A DNA stretch of 14,412 nucleotides, taken from contig DFEM01000113.1 of the NCBI GenBank assembly GCA_002369155.1, positions 1-14,412 of the forward strand. The letters are read 5' to 3'. The DNA is from Lachnospiraceae bacterium UBA3802. GTDB lineage: Bacteria > Bacillota > Clostridia > Lachnospirales > Lachnospiraceae. The translations under genes were made by a program, and so were the position numbers. Under the pieces are notes generated by a model. The model was not told the DNA's origin, searched no databases, and saw nothing but the letters and a program-made list of their open reading frames with translations. This document shows positions 6,059 through 14,206 of this stretch, piece by piece (the stretch's first letter is position 1; every line of letters begins with the position of its first letter).

Positions 6059-6842
6059 TGATATTCTTAAAAAAATAAAAGAAAGCAATCCGCTTATTCA
6101 TTGCATCACCAATCCCATATCCATAAGGGAATGTGCGAATGTAATATTATCGGTCGGTGCAAGACCGATTATGGCCGAGCACCCGGACGAAGTTGAAACT
6201 GTTACAAAAAGCGCGGAGGCTTTGCTTATTAACCTCGGAAATCTGACTGAAGCAAGAGCATCTGCAATTCGCATATCGGCAGTTACGGCAGGCAAAAACA
6301 ATATCCCCGCCGTTCTTGATTTATGCGGTGTGGCATGTCTTTCGAATCGTCGCGAACTCGCACTTTTTGTTATCGAAAATGCAAAGCCGCAAGTTATTAA
6401 GGGAAACTACTCCGAAATAAAGGCTCTTTTTTGCGAAGCATATTCTTCGTCGGGCGTTGATGCGGATGTCTCATTGCAGGAATGTGAAGTTTTGGAATCA
6501 GCAAACAAACTTGCCAAAAAATATAATTCAACAATCCTTGCAAGCGGAAAAATCGATATTATTACCGACGGAAACAAAACATTCTTTTGCGAAAACGGTA
6601 CACCGCAGCTGGCAACAATAACCGGAACGGGATGTATGCAGGGAGCCCTTTGTGCAGCCTTTTTATCAAAAGCAGACGGCATCGATGCGGCAAAAGAAGC
6701 CGCAGCCATGTTTGGAATATGCGGAGAAATTGCAGCCACCCCGCTTGGGAGCGGATCTTTCGAAGCAAACCTTTTGGATGCTCTTTCGGTAATTGATGCT
6801 GACGAGATTAGAAGAAGAACCAAACTGACCGAAAAGAAATAA
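6051..6842 (+). CDS. thiM: Hydroxyethylthiazole kinase ThiM
   Basis: A 263-residue ribokinase-fold salvage enzyme phosphorylating 4-methyl-5-(hydroxyethyl)thiazole. Motifs: PLIHCITNPISIRECANVIL near the N-terminus, VGARPIMAEHPDEV, ALLINLGNLT, VIKGNYSEI and ATITGTGCMQGALCAAFL. The last holds the catalytic GTGC loop. The start is probably GTG 6051, six bases after AAAGGTG (6038-6044). A GTG at 6042 lies within that ribosome site. The start overlaps the thiW stop (TGA 6056-6058) by 8 bases, so the two are translationally coupled, which fits uptake followed by phosphorylation of the same thiazole. Confidence 0.95.
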   Translation: MIDDILKKIKESNPLIHCITNPISIRECANVILSVGARPIMAEHPDEVETVTKSAEALLINLGNLTEARASAIRISAVTAGKNNIPAVLDLCGVACLSNRRELALFVIENAKPQVIKGNYSEIKALFCEAYSSSGVDADVSLQECEVLESANKLAKKYNSTILASGKIDIITDGNKTFFCENGTPQLATITGTGCMQGALCAAFLSKADGIDAAKEAAAMFGICGEIAATPLGSGSFEANLLDALSVIDADEIRRRTKLTEKK

Positions 6843-6893
6843 TCTTTTGATCGGGAAAAGCATATATAATCATTCTTTCATAAGGAGATTTTC

Positions 6894-7526
6894 ATGAAAT
6901 TAAATACAAGATTATATTTTATAACGGAAAGCACTCCATACGAAAAAGATGAATTCTTAAAAAGAGTGGAAAGTGCACTGCAGGGTGGTGTAACTTTAAT
7001 TCAGCTAAGAGAAAAAGAGCGAACCACAAGAGAATACCTCGAACTCGCAAGAGAAGTTCATGAGATTTCAAAAAAATACAATGTTCCTTTGATAATAGAT
7101 GACCGATTGGATATCGCCATGGCTGTGGATGCTGAAGGAGTTCATCTCGGACAAAGCGACCTTCCCATAAGTCTCGGGCGTAAATTATTCGGTCCGGACA
7201 AAATCATAGGAGCCACGACAAAGACCGTTCCTCAGGCACTCGAGGCTTACGAGCAGGGCGCGGATTATCTCGGTGTCGGTGCAATATTCCCGACAACGAC
7301 CAAAGTTAAAACAATCCTTACATCAACGGAAACACTTAACGATATCTGCCACTCGGTTCCAATCCCTGTAAATGCAATCGGCGGTTTGAATTCAGAAAAC
7401 ATCGACGTGCTAAAAGGCATTCCCATTGCCGGTGTATGCGCGGTTTCGGCGATTATGAAAGCCGACGATCCTAAAGCAGCTGCTGAAAAATTATCTGATG
7501 CAATAAAAGAAAAACTCGGTTTTTAA
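6894..7526 (+). CDS. thiE: Thiamine-phosphate synthase ThiE
   Basis: A 210-residue TIM-barrel enzyme joining HMP-PP and thiazole phosphate to give thiamin phosphate. Motifs: YFIT (8-11), LIQLREK (35-41), PLIIDDRLDIA (65-75), GVHLGQSDLP (82-91), GADYLGVGAIFPTTTK, PVNAIGGLN and AVSAIMKADDP. These cover the pyrophosphate- and Mg-binding residues. AAGGAG at 6882-6887 is six bases before ATG 6894. It is the last gene of the operon, 51 bases after thiM. Its stop codon lies in the loop of the operon terminator. The final kinase step to TPP (ThiL or ThiN) is not encoded in this window. Confidence 0.96.
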   Translation: MKLNTRLYFITESTPYEKDEFLKRVESALQGGVTLIQLREKERTTREYLELAREVHEISKKYNVPLIIDDRLDIAMAVDAEGVHLGQSDLPISLGRKLFGPDKIIGATTKTVPQALEAYEQGADYLGVGAIFPTTTKVKTILTSTETLNDICHSVPIPVNAIGGLNSENIDVLKGIPIAGVCAVSAIMKADDPKAAAEKLSDAIKEKLGF

Positions 7527-7540
7527 ACCGGGTTTTTTCT
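7513..7540. terminator. Bidirectional terminator between thiE and the ABC permease gene
   Basis: AACTCGGT (7513-7520) pairs with ACCGGGTT (7527-7534), with one G-U pair. TTTTTT (7533-7538) follows on the plus strand. Read leftward, the same hairpin is followed by TTTTTCTTTT, so it can also stop the convergent permease transcript. The thiE stop codon (7524-7526) is in the loop. Confidence 0.88.
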
Positions 7541-7585
7541 TTTAATATTCTTAAATTTATTACACTCTTTTTTCAATTTCCGATT

Positions 7586-9217
7586 TTATTTAAACAATCG
7601 TTTCGCGAATTTATACACCATTTTATCTGACACATAATAATAAATTGCAGTCAGTAAAACAAGGAAAGGCGCAATCACAAACGCCGGTACCTTTGCCACA
7701 ATAAGGATAATCCAAAAGACCAAAGATATAACAGGAAATGTATAATACAATACGGCTTTCAGATTCTTAACCTTCTCTTCAAAAGGCTGAAGCAGATAAT
7801 GAAGAGTCATATATCTTACCGAGTAAAATATCATGGCGGCGAAGATAATAATTATGTTTAAAATACTCTCAAAGAAATAATCTTCCCCTCCTGTGAGTAT
7901 TACGACAGCTATGCTGTAGATCGCTATTACCGCAGTCAGCGGAATGTTATATTTTATTACCGAAGCGACTCTTAAACGATACATCTTTCTTAATGCATCA
8001 GGCTGTCTGTAAAAGCCGAATTTAAGAAATGTCGAATCGCAGTTTTTATACATAACTTCCGACATCATCATTCCGAAATTGGTGAAAAGAAGTATAAACG
8101 GATAGAATGCCGGATGCGAAATGAAAAAGAAACGCATAAGCATTTTGCTCTGATCGCTCGTATGCATAAGTTCAACCCGCATATACATGGAAACAAGAAA
8201 TAATCCTACAAGCGTTAAAAGCGCAATCCAAAAGAATCTGAAAATCAAAGTCTTTTTATGTCTTTTTAAAAACAGCTCGTTTAAGTATTTATATCCTTTT
8301 ATTTCATCTTTTATGCCTGCAGACTTGTTTACGGATACCTGTTTGTTTCCGTGATTATAGCTTTTGTTTATTTCTTTTACGATTACATCTCTTTCACGCT
8401 CTTTGGAAATAATATTCCTGTAAACAAGATATGGAAATCTGTTTATCAAAAGTATTCCCGGAACAAAAGACAAACCCGCGATTACAACGATAATCACGCC
8501 CACAAAATATAAGTCGTAATAAACCAGAAACGGAGTTCCGACAAATGCCGCAGTAAAGAGAATGAAAAGCACGATAAAATAAAACACCATTCCGCCTTCG
8601 ACTTTTCCGCGTGACAATTTCTTTTCTTCTTTTTGGAAAACCTTTTTCTTCCAGGCATAAAATGCCATTTTTATCAAAACGGATAAAGTGATGAATCCCG
8701 CCAGTGCAAGGGGAATAAGAATTGCGATATACCACTGCACTCCGGCAATAATCGCCGTGGGTATTCCAAAAATAACCGCTCCCAAAATGAAACTCGACAA
8801 TTGATAGAATAAATTTGCCTGAACATATTTTTTTGCATCCATGCCGAGATGGAATATCGCGTATTCGGCTGCGGTGGTTATTTTAAATGCATTAAAGCCG
8901 GTCATAATAACAAATGATGCGACCAAAAATACAAAAACGTAAGCGCACGCGGATGAGTTTTCTTTAAAATTTGTCGCTACAACTGCGAAGAAAAGCACAG
9001 TCGCAAAAAGACCGAGTTTCACAAAAAAAGCTTTTATGAGTTCGTAATTTATCGACAGAAAAGTAGCATATATTTTAAAAATTTTTACAGAATAAATCTT
9101 TTCGGGAATATATTTTCCGATGATCGGAATATGTCTCATACCGTTTAGAATGACATTGACATTAACGGTATTTTCCAAAGCCATAATTATTCCAAGTGTT
9201 TTAAGAATTGTCAGCAT
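7586..9217 (-). CDS. ABC transporter permease, large 12-helix membrane protein
   Basis: A 543-residue polytopic membrane protein with about 12 hydrophobic helices in two groups of six. A charged, presumably cytoplasmic loop (about residues 265-325, rich in K/E/R/N) divides them. The gene directly follows the ABC ATPase and overlaps it by 17 bases from ATG 9217, so it is taken as the membrane partner, perhaps a single-chain two-half permease. No specific family motif is recognised and the substrate is unknown. An alternative start, ATG 9184, would remove 11 residues and has a weak GGA six bases upstream. The choice between the two is not settled. Efflux of a toxic peptide, antibiotic or lipid would be typical of this kind of pair, but that is inference. 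Confidence 0.82.
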   Translation of the reverse strand: MLTILKTLGIIMALENTVNVNVILNGMRHIPIIGKYIPEKIYSVKIFKIYATFLSINYELIKAFFVKLGLFATVLFFAVVATNFKENSSACAYVFVFLVASFVIMTGFNAFKITTAAEYAIFHLGMDAKKYVQANLFYQLSSFILGAVIFGIPTAIIAGVQWYIAILIPLALAGFITLSVLIKMAFYAWKKKVFQKEEKKLSRGKVEGGMVFYFIVLFILFTAAFVGTPFLVYYDLYFVGVIIVVIAGLSFVPGILLINRFPYLVYRNIISKERERDVIVKEINKSYNHGNKQVSVNKSAGIKDEIKGYKYLNELFLKRHKKTLIFRFFWIALLTLVGLFLVSMYMRVELMHTSDQSKMLMRFFFISHPAFYPFILLFTNFGMMMSEVMYKNCDSTFLKFGFYRQPDALRKMYRLRVASVIKYNIPLTAVIAIYSIAVVILTGGEDYFFESILNIIIIFAAMIFYSVRYMTLHYLLQPFEEKVKNLKAVLYYTFPVISLVFWIILIVAKVPAFVIAPFLVLLTAIYYYVSDKMVYKFAKRLFK

Positions 9218-9908
9218 CTCTTAAGGCCTCGATTATTTTTTCTTTGAAATTTTCATTGTTCAGATTACTCTTATCCACAAGTTCAAGACGTCCGTGATTT
9301 AACAAAACAATCTCGTCGCAAAGGTCCAACGCGATATCAAGAAGATGGGTGGAAAAAATCAGGATTTTACCCTCTTTGTGATTTCTTAACACATCCTTCA
9401 TCTCCTCGGCAACAACGACATCAAGCGATGTTAACGGCTCATCCAAGAGCATGAGTCTCGGATTTAATACGAGATTAACAAGCATCTGCATTTTATTTTT
9501 GGTTCCGTGAGAATAATCCTTCATCAGACGGTCCCTTGTATCCTCGGGAATTTTGACAAGATCCATATACTCATCGATTGTCTTCGGATTTTTGATGGAA
9601 TCCGAATGAATATCCATAAAGAATTTTAAAAACTCTCTTCCTGTCATAAATGAAGGAACAATGGGCGCGGATAAAACGTATCCGATATCATCCGAACCAA
9701 CTTCTTCTTTTTTATCGTTTTCTCTGAAATAAAACTCTCCGGAATCAGTCTTGATATCTCCGTTTAAACAGTTAAAAAGGGTGGTTTTACCCGCCCCGTT
9801 ACGGCCCAAAAGCCCATAGATTTTGCCTTCCTCAAAAGCGTAATCGACATCGGTTAAAACTTTATTCGTGCCGTAACTTTGAGAAAGATGTGAAATTACA
9901 AATTCCAT
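9201..9908 (-). CDS. ABC transporter ATP-binding protein
   Basis: A 235-residue ABC ATPase. Walker A is GRNGAGKT (35-42), Walker B with the catalytic Glu is LMLLDEP (152-158), the D-loop is SLD (161-163), and the switch histidine is H188 in STHLLD. The signature is YSHGTKNKM (132-140), a divergent form of LSGGQ. The usual Q-loop position in GYVLSAPIVPS appears to hold Ser (S80) instead of Gln or Glu. The start is ATG 9908, six bases after GCGGAGG. An in-frame upstream start adding 17 residues is rejected because it lacks a ribosome site and would place this GGAGG inside the gene. The gene lies between the lipoprotein (47-base gap) and the permease (17-base overlap), forming an operon. It acts at the cytoplasmic face of the membrane. 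Confidence 0.93.
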   Translation of the reverse strand: MEFVISHLSQSYGTNKVLTDVDYAFEEGKIYGLLGRNGAGKTTLFNCLNGDIKTDSGEFYFRENDKKEEVGSDDIGYVLSAPIVPSFMTGREFLKFFMDIHSDSIKNPKTIDEYMDLVKIPEDTRDRLMKDYSHGTKNKMQMLVNLVLNPRLMLLDEPLTSLDVVVAEEMKDVLRNHKEGKILIFSTHLLDIALDLCDEIVLLNHGRLELVDKSNLNNENFKEKIIEALRDADNS

Positions 9909-9955
9909 ATTATGCCTCCGCAAGATGTATTGTTTGGGAGTTAAACTCCGTTTTG

Positions 9956-11005
9956 TCAATCAAAAAGCGATTCGTGATATTCGAGAAGCTCGTAAATCAA
10001 AGGTTTCATGCCTTCGATTTCGCTTGGTTTTGCCGTCTTAATATTCAGTGTTTTTTCCGACTCGTATTCGATGCTTAATTCTACTTTGTCGTCATCGGAA
10101 TCAGCTTCTTCATCAAGTGTGTTTTTGTCTCCCCATCCGAAATATCCTTTAGAGTGATTTCCGAAATTATGGTTTTTCCTGTCATAAATACTGAAATCAT
10201 ATTTGGTGACGGGATCGTATTTAAAAAGAATCTGCGTTACCTTTTCATAATAATCCTCGGGAAAAAGTACAAATTTCTCTTCAATTACCTTACCGTTCGA
10301 ATCACTTAATCTGTACTGCAAAAGATTTCTTTCTCCGTCAATTGCCTCATCCTCTTTTACGGTAATTGCGTTGAAATCCTTAAATACTTTGTCCTCTGTA
10401 TACCAAAGAAGAAAATGATTGACCATGCTTTCCTCTTTGGGAGGATAAAGGGAATCGTCGCCGTTTTTTGCAAACCAAGCAGCAAACGCATCAAACATCT
10501 CTTCTTCCCAGAGAACTTCCGGATTGTTGTTTACGGTAAATGTCAGTTTTTCTCCCGAAGCATAATTCACCTCAAATGCTCTCGGATGATAATCCGGTGC
10601 AAGTCCTGCCGTAACCTCGTATAATCCGTTGTCACGGGAAAGTTTGTTTTTGTCTATGATGTCCTGAATCTCTTTTAATATCTCATCATCCGCAGGGAGA
10701 CTCAATCCATGCTCTCTTTCATAGACGGTAAGCACTCCGTTTTCATCGTTTTCCACGACAAAATGATATTCTTCTCCTCCATCGCGGTCATTTGTCCAGC
10801 GTGTAATTACGCGGATTCCGACATCCATTCCGGTAATTTCTTTGGATACTATTTCCTTTGGGGCATTTTCATCTGTTTTTACGGTTGTTCCGCCGCAAAC
10901 CGGATTATCCGAAGGGTTGTCTGGAGTACATCCCGAAATTCCAAGCGCTGCTGCAATATTCAAAAAAATCGACATTATCAACAATCCTTTATTCATACTC
11001 TTCAT
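9956..11005 (-). CDS. Lipoprotein of unknown function, linked to an ABC exporter
   Basis: A 349-residue predicted lipoprotein. A short basic N-terminus (MKSMNK) and hydrophobic stretch lead to a lipobox ISGC with Cys26. Then come a Pro/Asn/Asp-rich linker and an acidic, mostly beta/alpha globular region with no recognised domain. Near the C-terminus is an acidic patch (EEADSDDDK), followed by KPLIYELLEYHESLFD. The start is ATG 11005, with TTGGAG eight bases upstream. An in-frame start 24 codons earlier would bury the signal sequence, and ATG 10996 is a weaker alternative. The gene heads the lipoprotein-ATPase-permease unit, so the product may be an extracytoplasmic partner of the transporter. 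That role is inference. Confidence 0.78.
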   Translation of the reverse strand: MKSMNKGLLIMSIFLNIAAALGISGCTPDNPSDNPVCGGTTVKTDENAPKEIVSKEITGMDVGIRVITRWTNDRDGGEEYHFVVENDENGVLTVYEREHGLSLPADDEILKEIQDIIDKNKLSRDNGLYEVTAGLAPDYHPRAFEVNYASGEKLTFTVNNNPEVLWEEEMFDAFAAWFAKNGDDSLYPPKEESMVNHFLLWYTEDKVFKDFNAITVKEDEAIDGERNLLQYRLSDSNGKVIEEKFVLFPEDYYEKVTQILFKYDPVTKYDFSIYDRKNHNFGNHSKGYFGWGDKNTLDEEADSDDDKVELSIEYESEKTLNIKTAKPSEIEGMKPLIYELLEYHESLFD

Positions 11006-11041
11006 AATCGCGACTCCAAAAAGGCTTTTGGCCAAAATTGC

Positions 11042-11101
11042 AAAAGAGGATCTTTTTACCTCTTCATAAAAGACCACGTCCGCAAAAAGCAGCCGTGGTC
11101 T
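11042..11101 (-). terminator. Tandem hairpins after alanine dehydrogenase, likely terminators
   Basis: On the minus strand, AGACCACG (11094-11101) pairs with CGTGGTCT (11071-11078), followed by TTTTA. A second stem, AAGAGG/CCTCTT (11059-11064 with 11044-11049), ends in TTTT. Both lie in the 102-base gap between ald and the lipoprotein gene. The T runs are short, so partial read-through into the lipoprotein operon is possible. Confidence 0.65.
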
Positions 11102-11107
11102 GAAATT

Positions 11108-12220
11108 TTAAATCAAAGATTTCAAAGGTGTGTATTCGTATCCCAATGCTTTTGAAACATTTTCATTGGTAACTTTTCCGTTATAGCAGTTAACACCTGA
11201 CTCAATTACGCTGCTATTTTTGCATGCTTCTTCAAGTCCTTCTTTGGCAATCTTAAGACCGTAACGAAGTGTTGCATTGGTAAGTGCGATGGTACTGGTT
11301 CTGGGAACCGCACCGGGCATATTGCCTACGCAGTAGTGAACAACGCCTTCTTCAATATATACGGGATCGTCATGTGTTGTAACATGTGATGATTCGCCGC
11401 ATCCGCCCTGGTCGATGGCTACGTCTACAAATACTGCTCCGTACTTCATCTCGGGGAGATATTTTTTCTTGAAAAGCTTGGGTGTGGAACCGCCGGGAAT
11501 AAGAACCGAGCCGATTACCAGATCCGCATCTTTTACAACTCTTTCAACATTGGAATCATTTGAAACAAGTGTCTGAATATGAGCTCCGAACATGTTGTCG
11601 AGTTCCTCAAGTCTCTTAAGATTAACATCGAGAATGGTTACGTTTGCACCCATGCCGACTGCAATTTTGCAAGCGTTCATACCTACTGTACCGCCGCCCA
11701 GGATAACAACATTTGCCTTGGGAGTTCCGGGAACACCTGCAAGAAGAATTCCTTCACCGCCGAATCTTTTCTCAAGATATTTGGCACCTTCCTGAATGGA
11801 AAGACGACCTGCAATCTGAGACATCGGTGCAAGACAGGGAAGCGATCTGTCTGTTTCCTGAATGGTTTCGTATGCTACGGCTTTAACCTTGCCTGCAAGA
11901 AGCGCGTCTGCCTGTTCCTTGTCTGCTGCAAGATGAAGATATGTATAAAGAATAAGTCCTTCTCTGAAAAGAGGATATTCCTCGGGAAGAGGCTCTTTAA
12001 CCTTTATCATCATATCCACGAGATTCCATACATCAGCAGCGTTATCAATCAATGATGCACCTGCATCCACATATTCGTTGTCAGAGAATCCCGAGCCGAT
12101 TCCTGCGCCTTTTTCCATGTAAACATGATGGCCGGCTGCAATGTAAGCCTTAACATTGTCAGGAGTCAAACCGACTCTGAATTCGTTGTTTTTAATTTCT
12201 TTAACACACCCAATTTTCAT
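11108..12220 (-). CDS. ald: Alanine dehydrogenase
   Basis: A 370-residue cytoplasmic enzyme catalysing NAD-dependent interconversion of L-alanine with pyruvate and ammonia. The length is typical of the family. The substrate-binding and catalytic residues known in Ald proteins are all present at the expected numbers: R15, K75 (IKVKEP), H96 (TYLHLA) and D270 (FVDVAIDQGG). The Rossmann NAD-binding loop is VILGGGTVGMNA (172-183), with D198 at the end of the next strand. The C-terminal NMPGAVPRTSTIALTNATL block is also family-typical. ATG 12220 follows AAAGGAAG. It has its own promoter (12261-12289) and is apparently monocistronic, divergent from the lipoprotein gene at 12412. Confidence 0.97.
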   Translation of the reverse strand: MKIGCVKEIKNNEFRVGLTPDNVKAYIAAGHHVYMEKGAGIGSGFSDNEYVDAGASLIDNAADVWNLVDMMIKVKEPLPEEYPLFREGLILYTYLHLAADKEQADALLAGKVKAVAYETIQETDRSLPCLAPMSQIAGRLSIQEGAKYLEKRFGGEGILLAGVPGTPKANVVILGGGTVGMNACKIAVGMGANVTILDVNLKRLEELDNMFGAHIQTLVSNDSNVERVVKDADLVIGSVLIPGGSTPKLFKKKYLPEMKYGAVFVDVAIDQGGCGESSHVTTHDDPVYIEEGVVHYCVGNMPGAVPRTSTIALTNATLRYGLKIAKEGLEEACKNSSVIESGVNCYNGKVTNENVSKALGYEYTPLKSLI

Positions 12221-12260
12221 TTTTAATCTTCCTTTCGTTTTGGTAATTCACCTGTTATCT

Positions 12261-12289
12261 ATTATATTGTCTGTGCTGAATTTATACAA
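12261..12289 (-). promoter_or_regulatory. Promoter of alanine dehydrogenase
   Basis: On the minus strand TTGTAT (12284-12289), a 17-base spacer and TATAAT (12261-12266). The -10 is perfect and the spacing optimal. The start site would be about 12254, giving a leader of roughly 34 bases. Confidence 0.8.
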
Positions 12290-12411
12290 GAATAAAGGTT
12301 TTAAAGAATTCCTTCAAAAATACTTTGAAACTTTCCATAAAAATCATTGCCTTCATCGTATATAAAGTATAAAACGATTAAAAATGAATTAAATTTCCAA
12401 GGAGATACATT

Positions 12412-13248
12412 ATGAGAAAAACCTTTGTAACGGGACTTGTGCTGGCTTCGGTTATTTTTGCGGCCGGCTGCAATTTAAACAATAATTCAGCGAATAACGG
12501 AAGAGATGCTGCAAATAATGATACATCTGTTATTTTGGTTGAAAACGGAAGCGCTGAATCGACTGAAAACAATCGGATAAGTGATTCAGACAGCGAACAA
12601 AATAATTCAACGGCGAACGATCGTCTCGGCAACTCGGAAAATGATCGCATCGAAAATTCATATAAAGAAGCCGGAAATACTCAGGATGAAAGTTCACCCG
12701 ATTTCAATCACGGCTATTCCATTGCCGTAAGGCCGGAGAAAGAACCAAGAGAGATTCGTCGCTCTGACGATATTGTTCATAACGCCGATGAGGCTTTAAA
12801 ATACCTTCAGGACAGTTTTAAATATCCGGAAAATTTATATACTTACGTACTGACCGATACGTCCGATGACGATCCCGGCGCATACATGTGGTATGAATTT
12901 ACTGTCTATTATGAAAACATTCCTGTGGAAAATTCTGATTTTAAGGTAATCGCTTTTACAGACGGTACGATAGCTGAAGGAAGAATTGAATTTTTCAGAT
13001 GCTCTCAGGCGGACAGAACCAATATTTTAAGCAGCGATGAAGCTTTGGACAAATATATACAGGAATCCGGTGACACACGAACTTACACCTATCTGGATGA
13101 ACATTATTATTACAGCGGAGCTGCGGGAGAAAATCCTTATGTTTATATCTATCGATATGATTGCGGAAAAATTCTGGAAAATACGAATCTTTACTTAAAC
13201 GCCCAGACAGGAGAACTGCTCGGAATGCGCCCCGATGCCATAGACTGA
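12412..13248 (+). CDS. Lipoprotein with propeptide-like (FTP/PepSY-type) domain
   Basis: A 278-residue predicted lipoprotein. The signal MRKTFVTGLVLASVIFAAGC gives a lipobox with Cys20. Residues about 21-110 are an Asn/Ser/Asp/Glu-rich, probably disordered stalk with a loose repeat (NDRLGNS, NDRIENS). The C-terminal ~160 residues contain WYEFTVYYENIPVENSD followed by VIAFTDGTIAEG. This resembles the YxGIPVxGSxxxVxxxxDG pattern of thermolysin-type propeptide (FTP) and PepSY domains, which often inhibit or chaperone proteases. No protease lies next to it in the window. AAGGAG at 12399-12404 is seven bases before ATG. No confident promoter was found. The domain match is by eye and moderate. Confidence 0.8.
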   Translation: MRKTFVTGLVLASVIFAAGCNLNNNSANNGRDAANNDTSVILVENGSAESTENNRISDSDSEQNNSTANDRLGNSENDRIENSYKEAGNTQDESSPDFNHGYSIAVRPEKEPREIRRSDDIVHNADEALKYLQDSFKYPENLYTYVLTDTSDDDPGAYMWYEFTVYYENIPVENSDFKVIAFTDGTIAEGRIEFFRCSQADRTNILSSDEALDKYIQESGDTRTYTYLDEHYYYSGAAGENPYVYIYRYDCGKILENTNLYLNAQTGELLGMRPDAID

Positions 13249-13255
13249 CGAGTGC

Positions 13256-14134
13256 TTACAGGTCAAAAATGCTTAGCTGAGTATATTTCTCAGGTAACTC
13301 ATTCATATATTTAAAACAATCATCGGGATTCGAAAGAATCCAGTTTTCTTTGCAGGTTTGATGAAGTAAAGCCTCAAGTTCTTCTGTATTGGGGCTTAAA
13401 AGTTCATATGCGTTACCGTATGTTTTGATATAACGCTCTTTCATTCCCGGAAAATGTTTATCAAGAGCTTCATAGAAATATTCTCTGTCACCGTCTCGTA
13501 ATGTCACTCCCATTCCGAAATTGAGTACGCCCTTTACTCCTGCTCGTACGCAGCCTTCGAGAATTGATTTTATATTATCTTTGGTATCGTTGATAAAAGG
13601 AAGAATCGGCGATAGCCAGACTATTGTCGGAATTCCTCTCTCTCTCATTTGTTCGAGTACTTCAATTCGACGCTTTGTATTGCAGACATTCGGTTCAATA
13701 ATCTTACAAAGTTCGTCATCGTATGTTGTAAGCGTCATCTGAACTACACATTTTGCAGTTTTATTTATCTTTTCAAGTAAATCAATATCACGTAAAATCC
13801 TGTCGGATTTTGTTTGAATGGCCAAGCCGAATTCATTCTTCAAAATGACTTCAAGGCATCTTCTCGTTAACTTTATTTCTTCTTCACAATGTAAATACGG
13901 ATCGGATATATAACCTGTTCCTATCATACATTTTTTTCTTTTTGATTTGAGAGCTTTATCAAGAAGTTCGGGCGCATTCTGCTTAACTTCTATGTCTTCA
14001 AACCTATGTTTTAGCTGGTAGCAATCACTTCTGCCGTCACAATAAATACAACCGTGAGAACACCCACGGTATATATTCATTCCATAAAATCCATTATTCT
14101 TGTTTAGAATTCCTTTGGCATCTACAAAATGCAT
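13256..14134 (-). CDS. Radical SAM protein, SPL-like/COG1533 type
   Basis: A 292-residue radical SAM protein. The [4Fe-4S]-binding motif is YRGCSHGCIYC (C25, C29, C32, the CX3CX2C pattern), with another Cys in the following DGRSDCY. The layout MNIYRGCSHGC, GTGYISDPYLHCEEE, LAIQTKSDRILRDIDLL and VVQMTLTTYDDEL matches the spore photoproduct lyase-like group of uncharacterised radical SAM proteins. Its reaction is unknown. ATG 14134 follows AAAGGAG by seven bases. Its stop is only 7 bases from the end of the convergent lipoprotein gene, with no terminator visible between, so the two transcripts probably overlap at their 3' ends. Confidence 0.9.
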   Translation of the reverse strand: MHFVDAKGILNKNNGFYGMNIYRGCSHGCIYCDGRSDCYQLKHRFEDIEVKQNAPELLDKALKSKRKKCMIGTGYISDPYLHCEEEIKLTRRCLEVILKNEFGLAIQTKSDRILRDIDLLEKINKTAKCVVQMTLTTYDDELCKIIEPNVCNTKRRIEVLEQMRERGIPTIVWLSPILPFINDTKDNIKSILEGCVRAGVKGVLNFGMGVTLRDGDREYFYEALDKHFPGMKERYIKTYGNAYELLSPNTEELEALLHQTCKENWILSNPDDCFKYMNELPEKYTQLSIFDL

Positions 14135-14182
14135 TCCCGGTCTCCTTTTTTATCATAATTCTTTTTTGCATCAACTTAATTT

Positions 14183-14206
14183 TTCTTAAAGAACTCTCTT
14201 TAAGAA
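14183..14206. repeat. Perfect 10-bp inverted repeat at the end of the YoaP-type gene
   Basis: TTCTTAAAGA (14183-14192) and TCTTTAAGAA (14197-14206) flank ACTC. The repeat covers the last codons and stop of the acetyltransferase gene. No T run follows on the minus strand. On the plus strand it is followed only by TCTTTTAT. A transcription stop is therefore doubtful, and mRNA 3'-end stabilisation or chance are alternatives. Confidence 0.5.

Noticed and set aside
6847..6870. TTGATC and TATAAT upstream of thiE as an internal promoter
   Set aside because: The two hexamers are only 12 bases apart and no -35 exists at 17 bases. The TATAAT is probably chance in AT-rich DNA.
9931..9955. GGAGTT/AACTCC inverted repeat between lipoprotein and ATPase genes as an attenuator
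   Set aside because: The loop is only one base and no T run follows, so a stable hairpin is unlikely. Operon read-through is simpler.
11579..12055. 158-codon plus-strand frame opposite alanine dehydrogenase
   Set aside because: It is a shadow of the strongly supported ald gene, Cys/Lys-rich without domain features.
14183..14206. Perfect 10-bp hairpin as a terminator for the YoaP-type gene
   Set aside because: Downstream bases on the minus strand are A-rich rather than a T run, so an intrinsic terminator is not supported.
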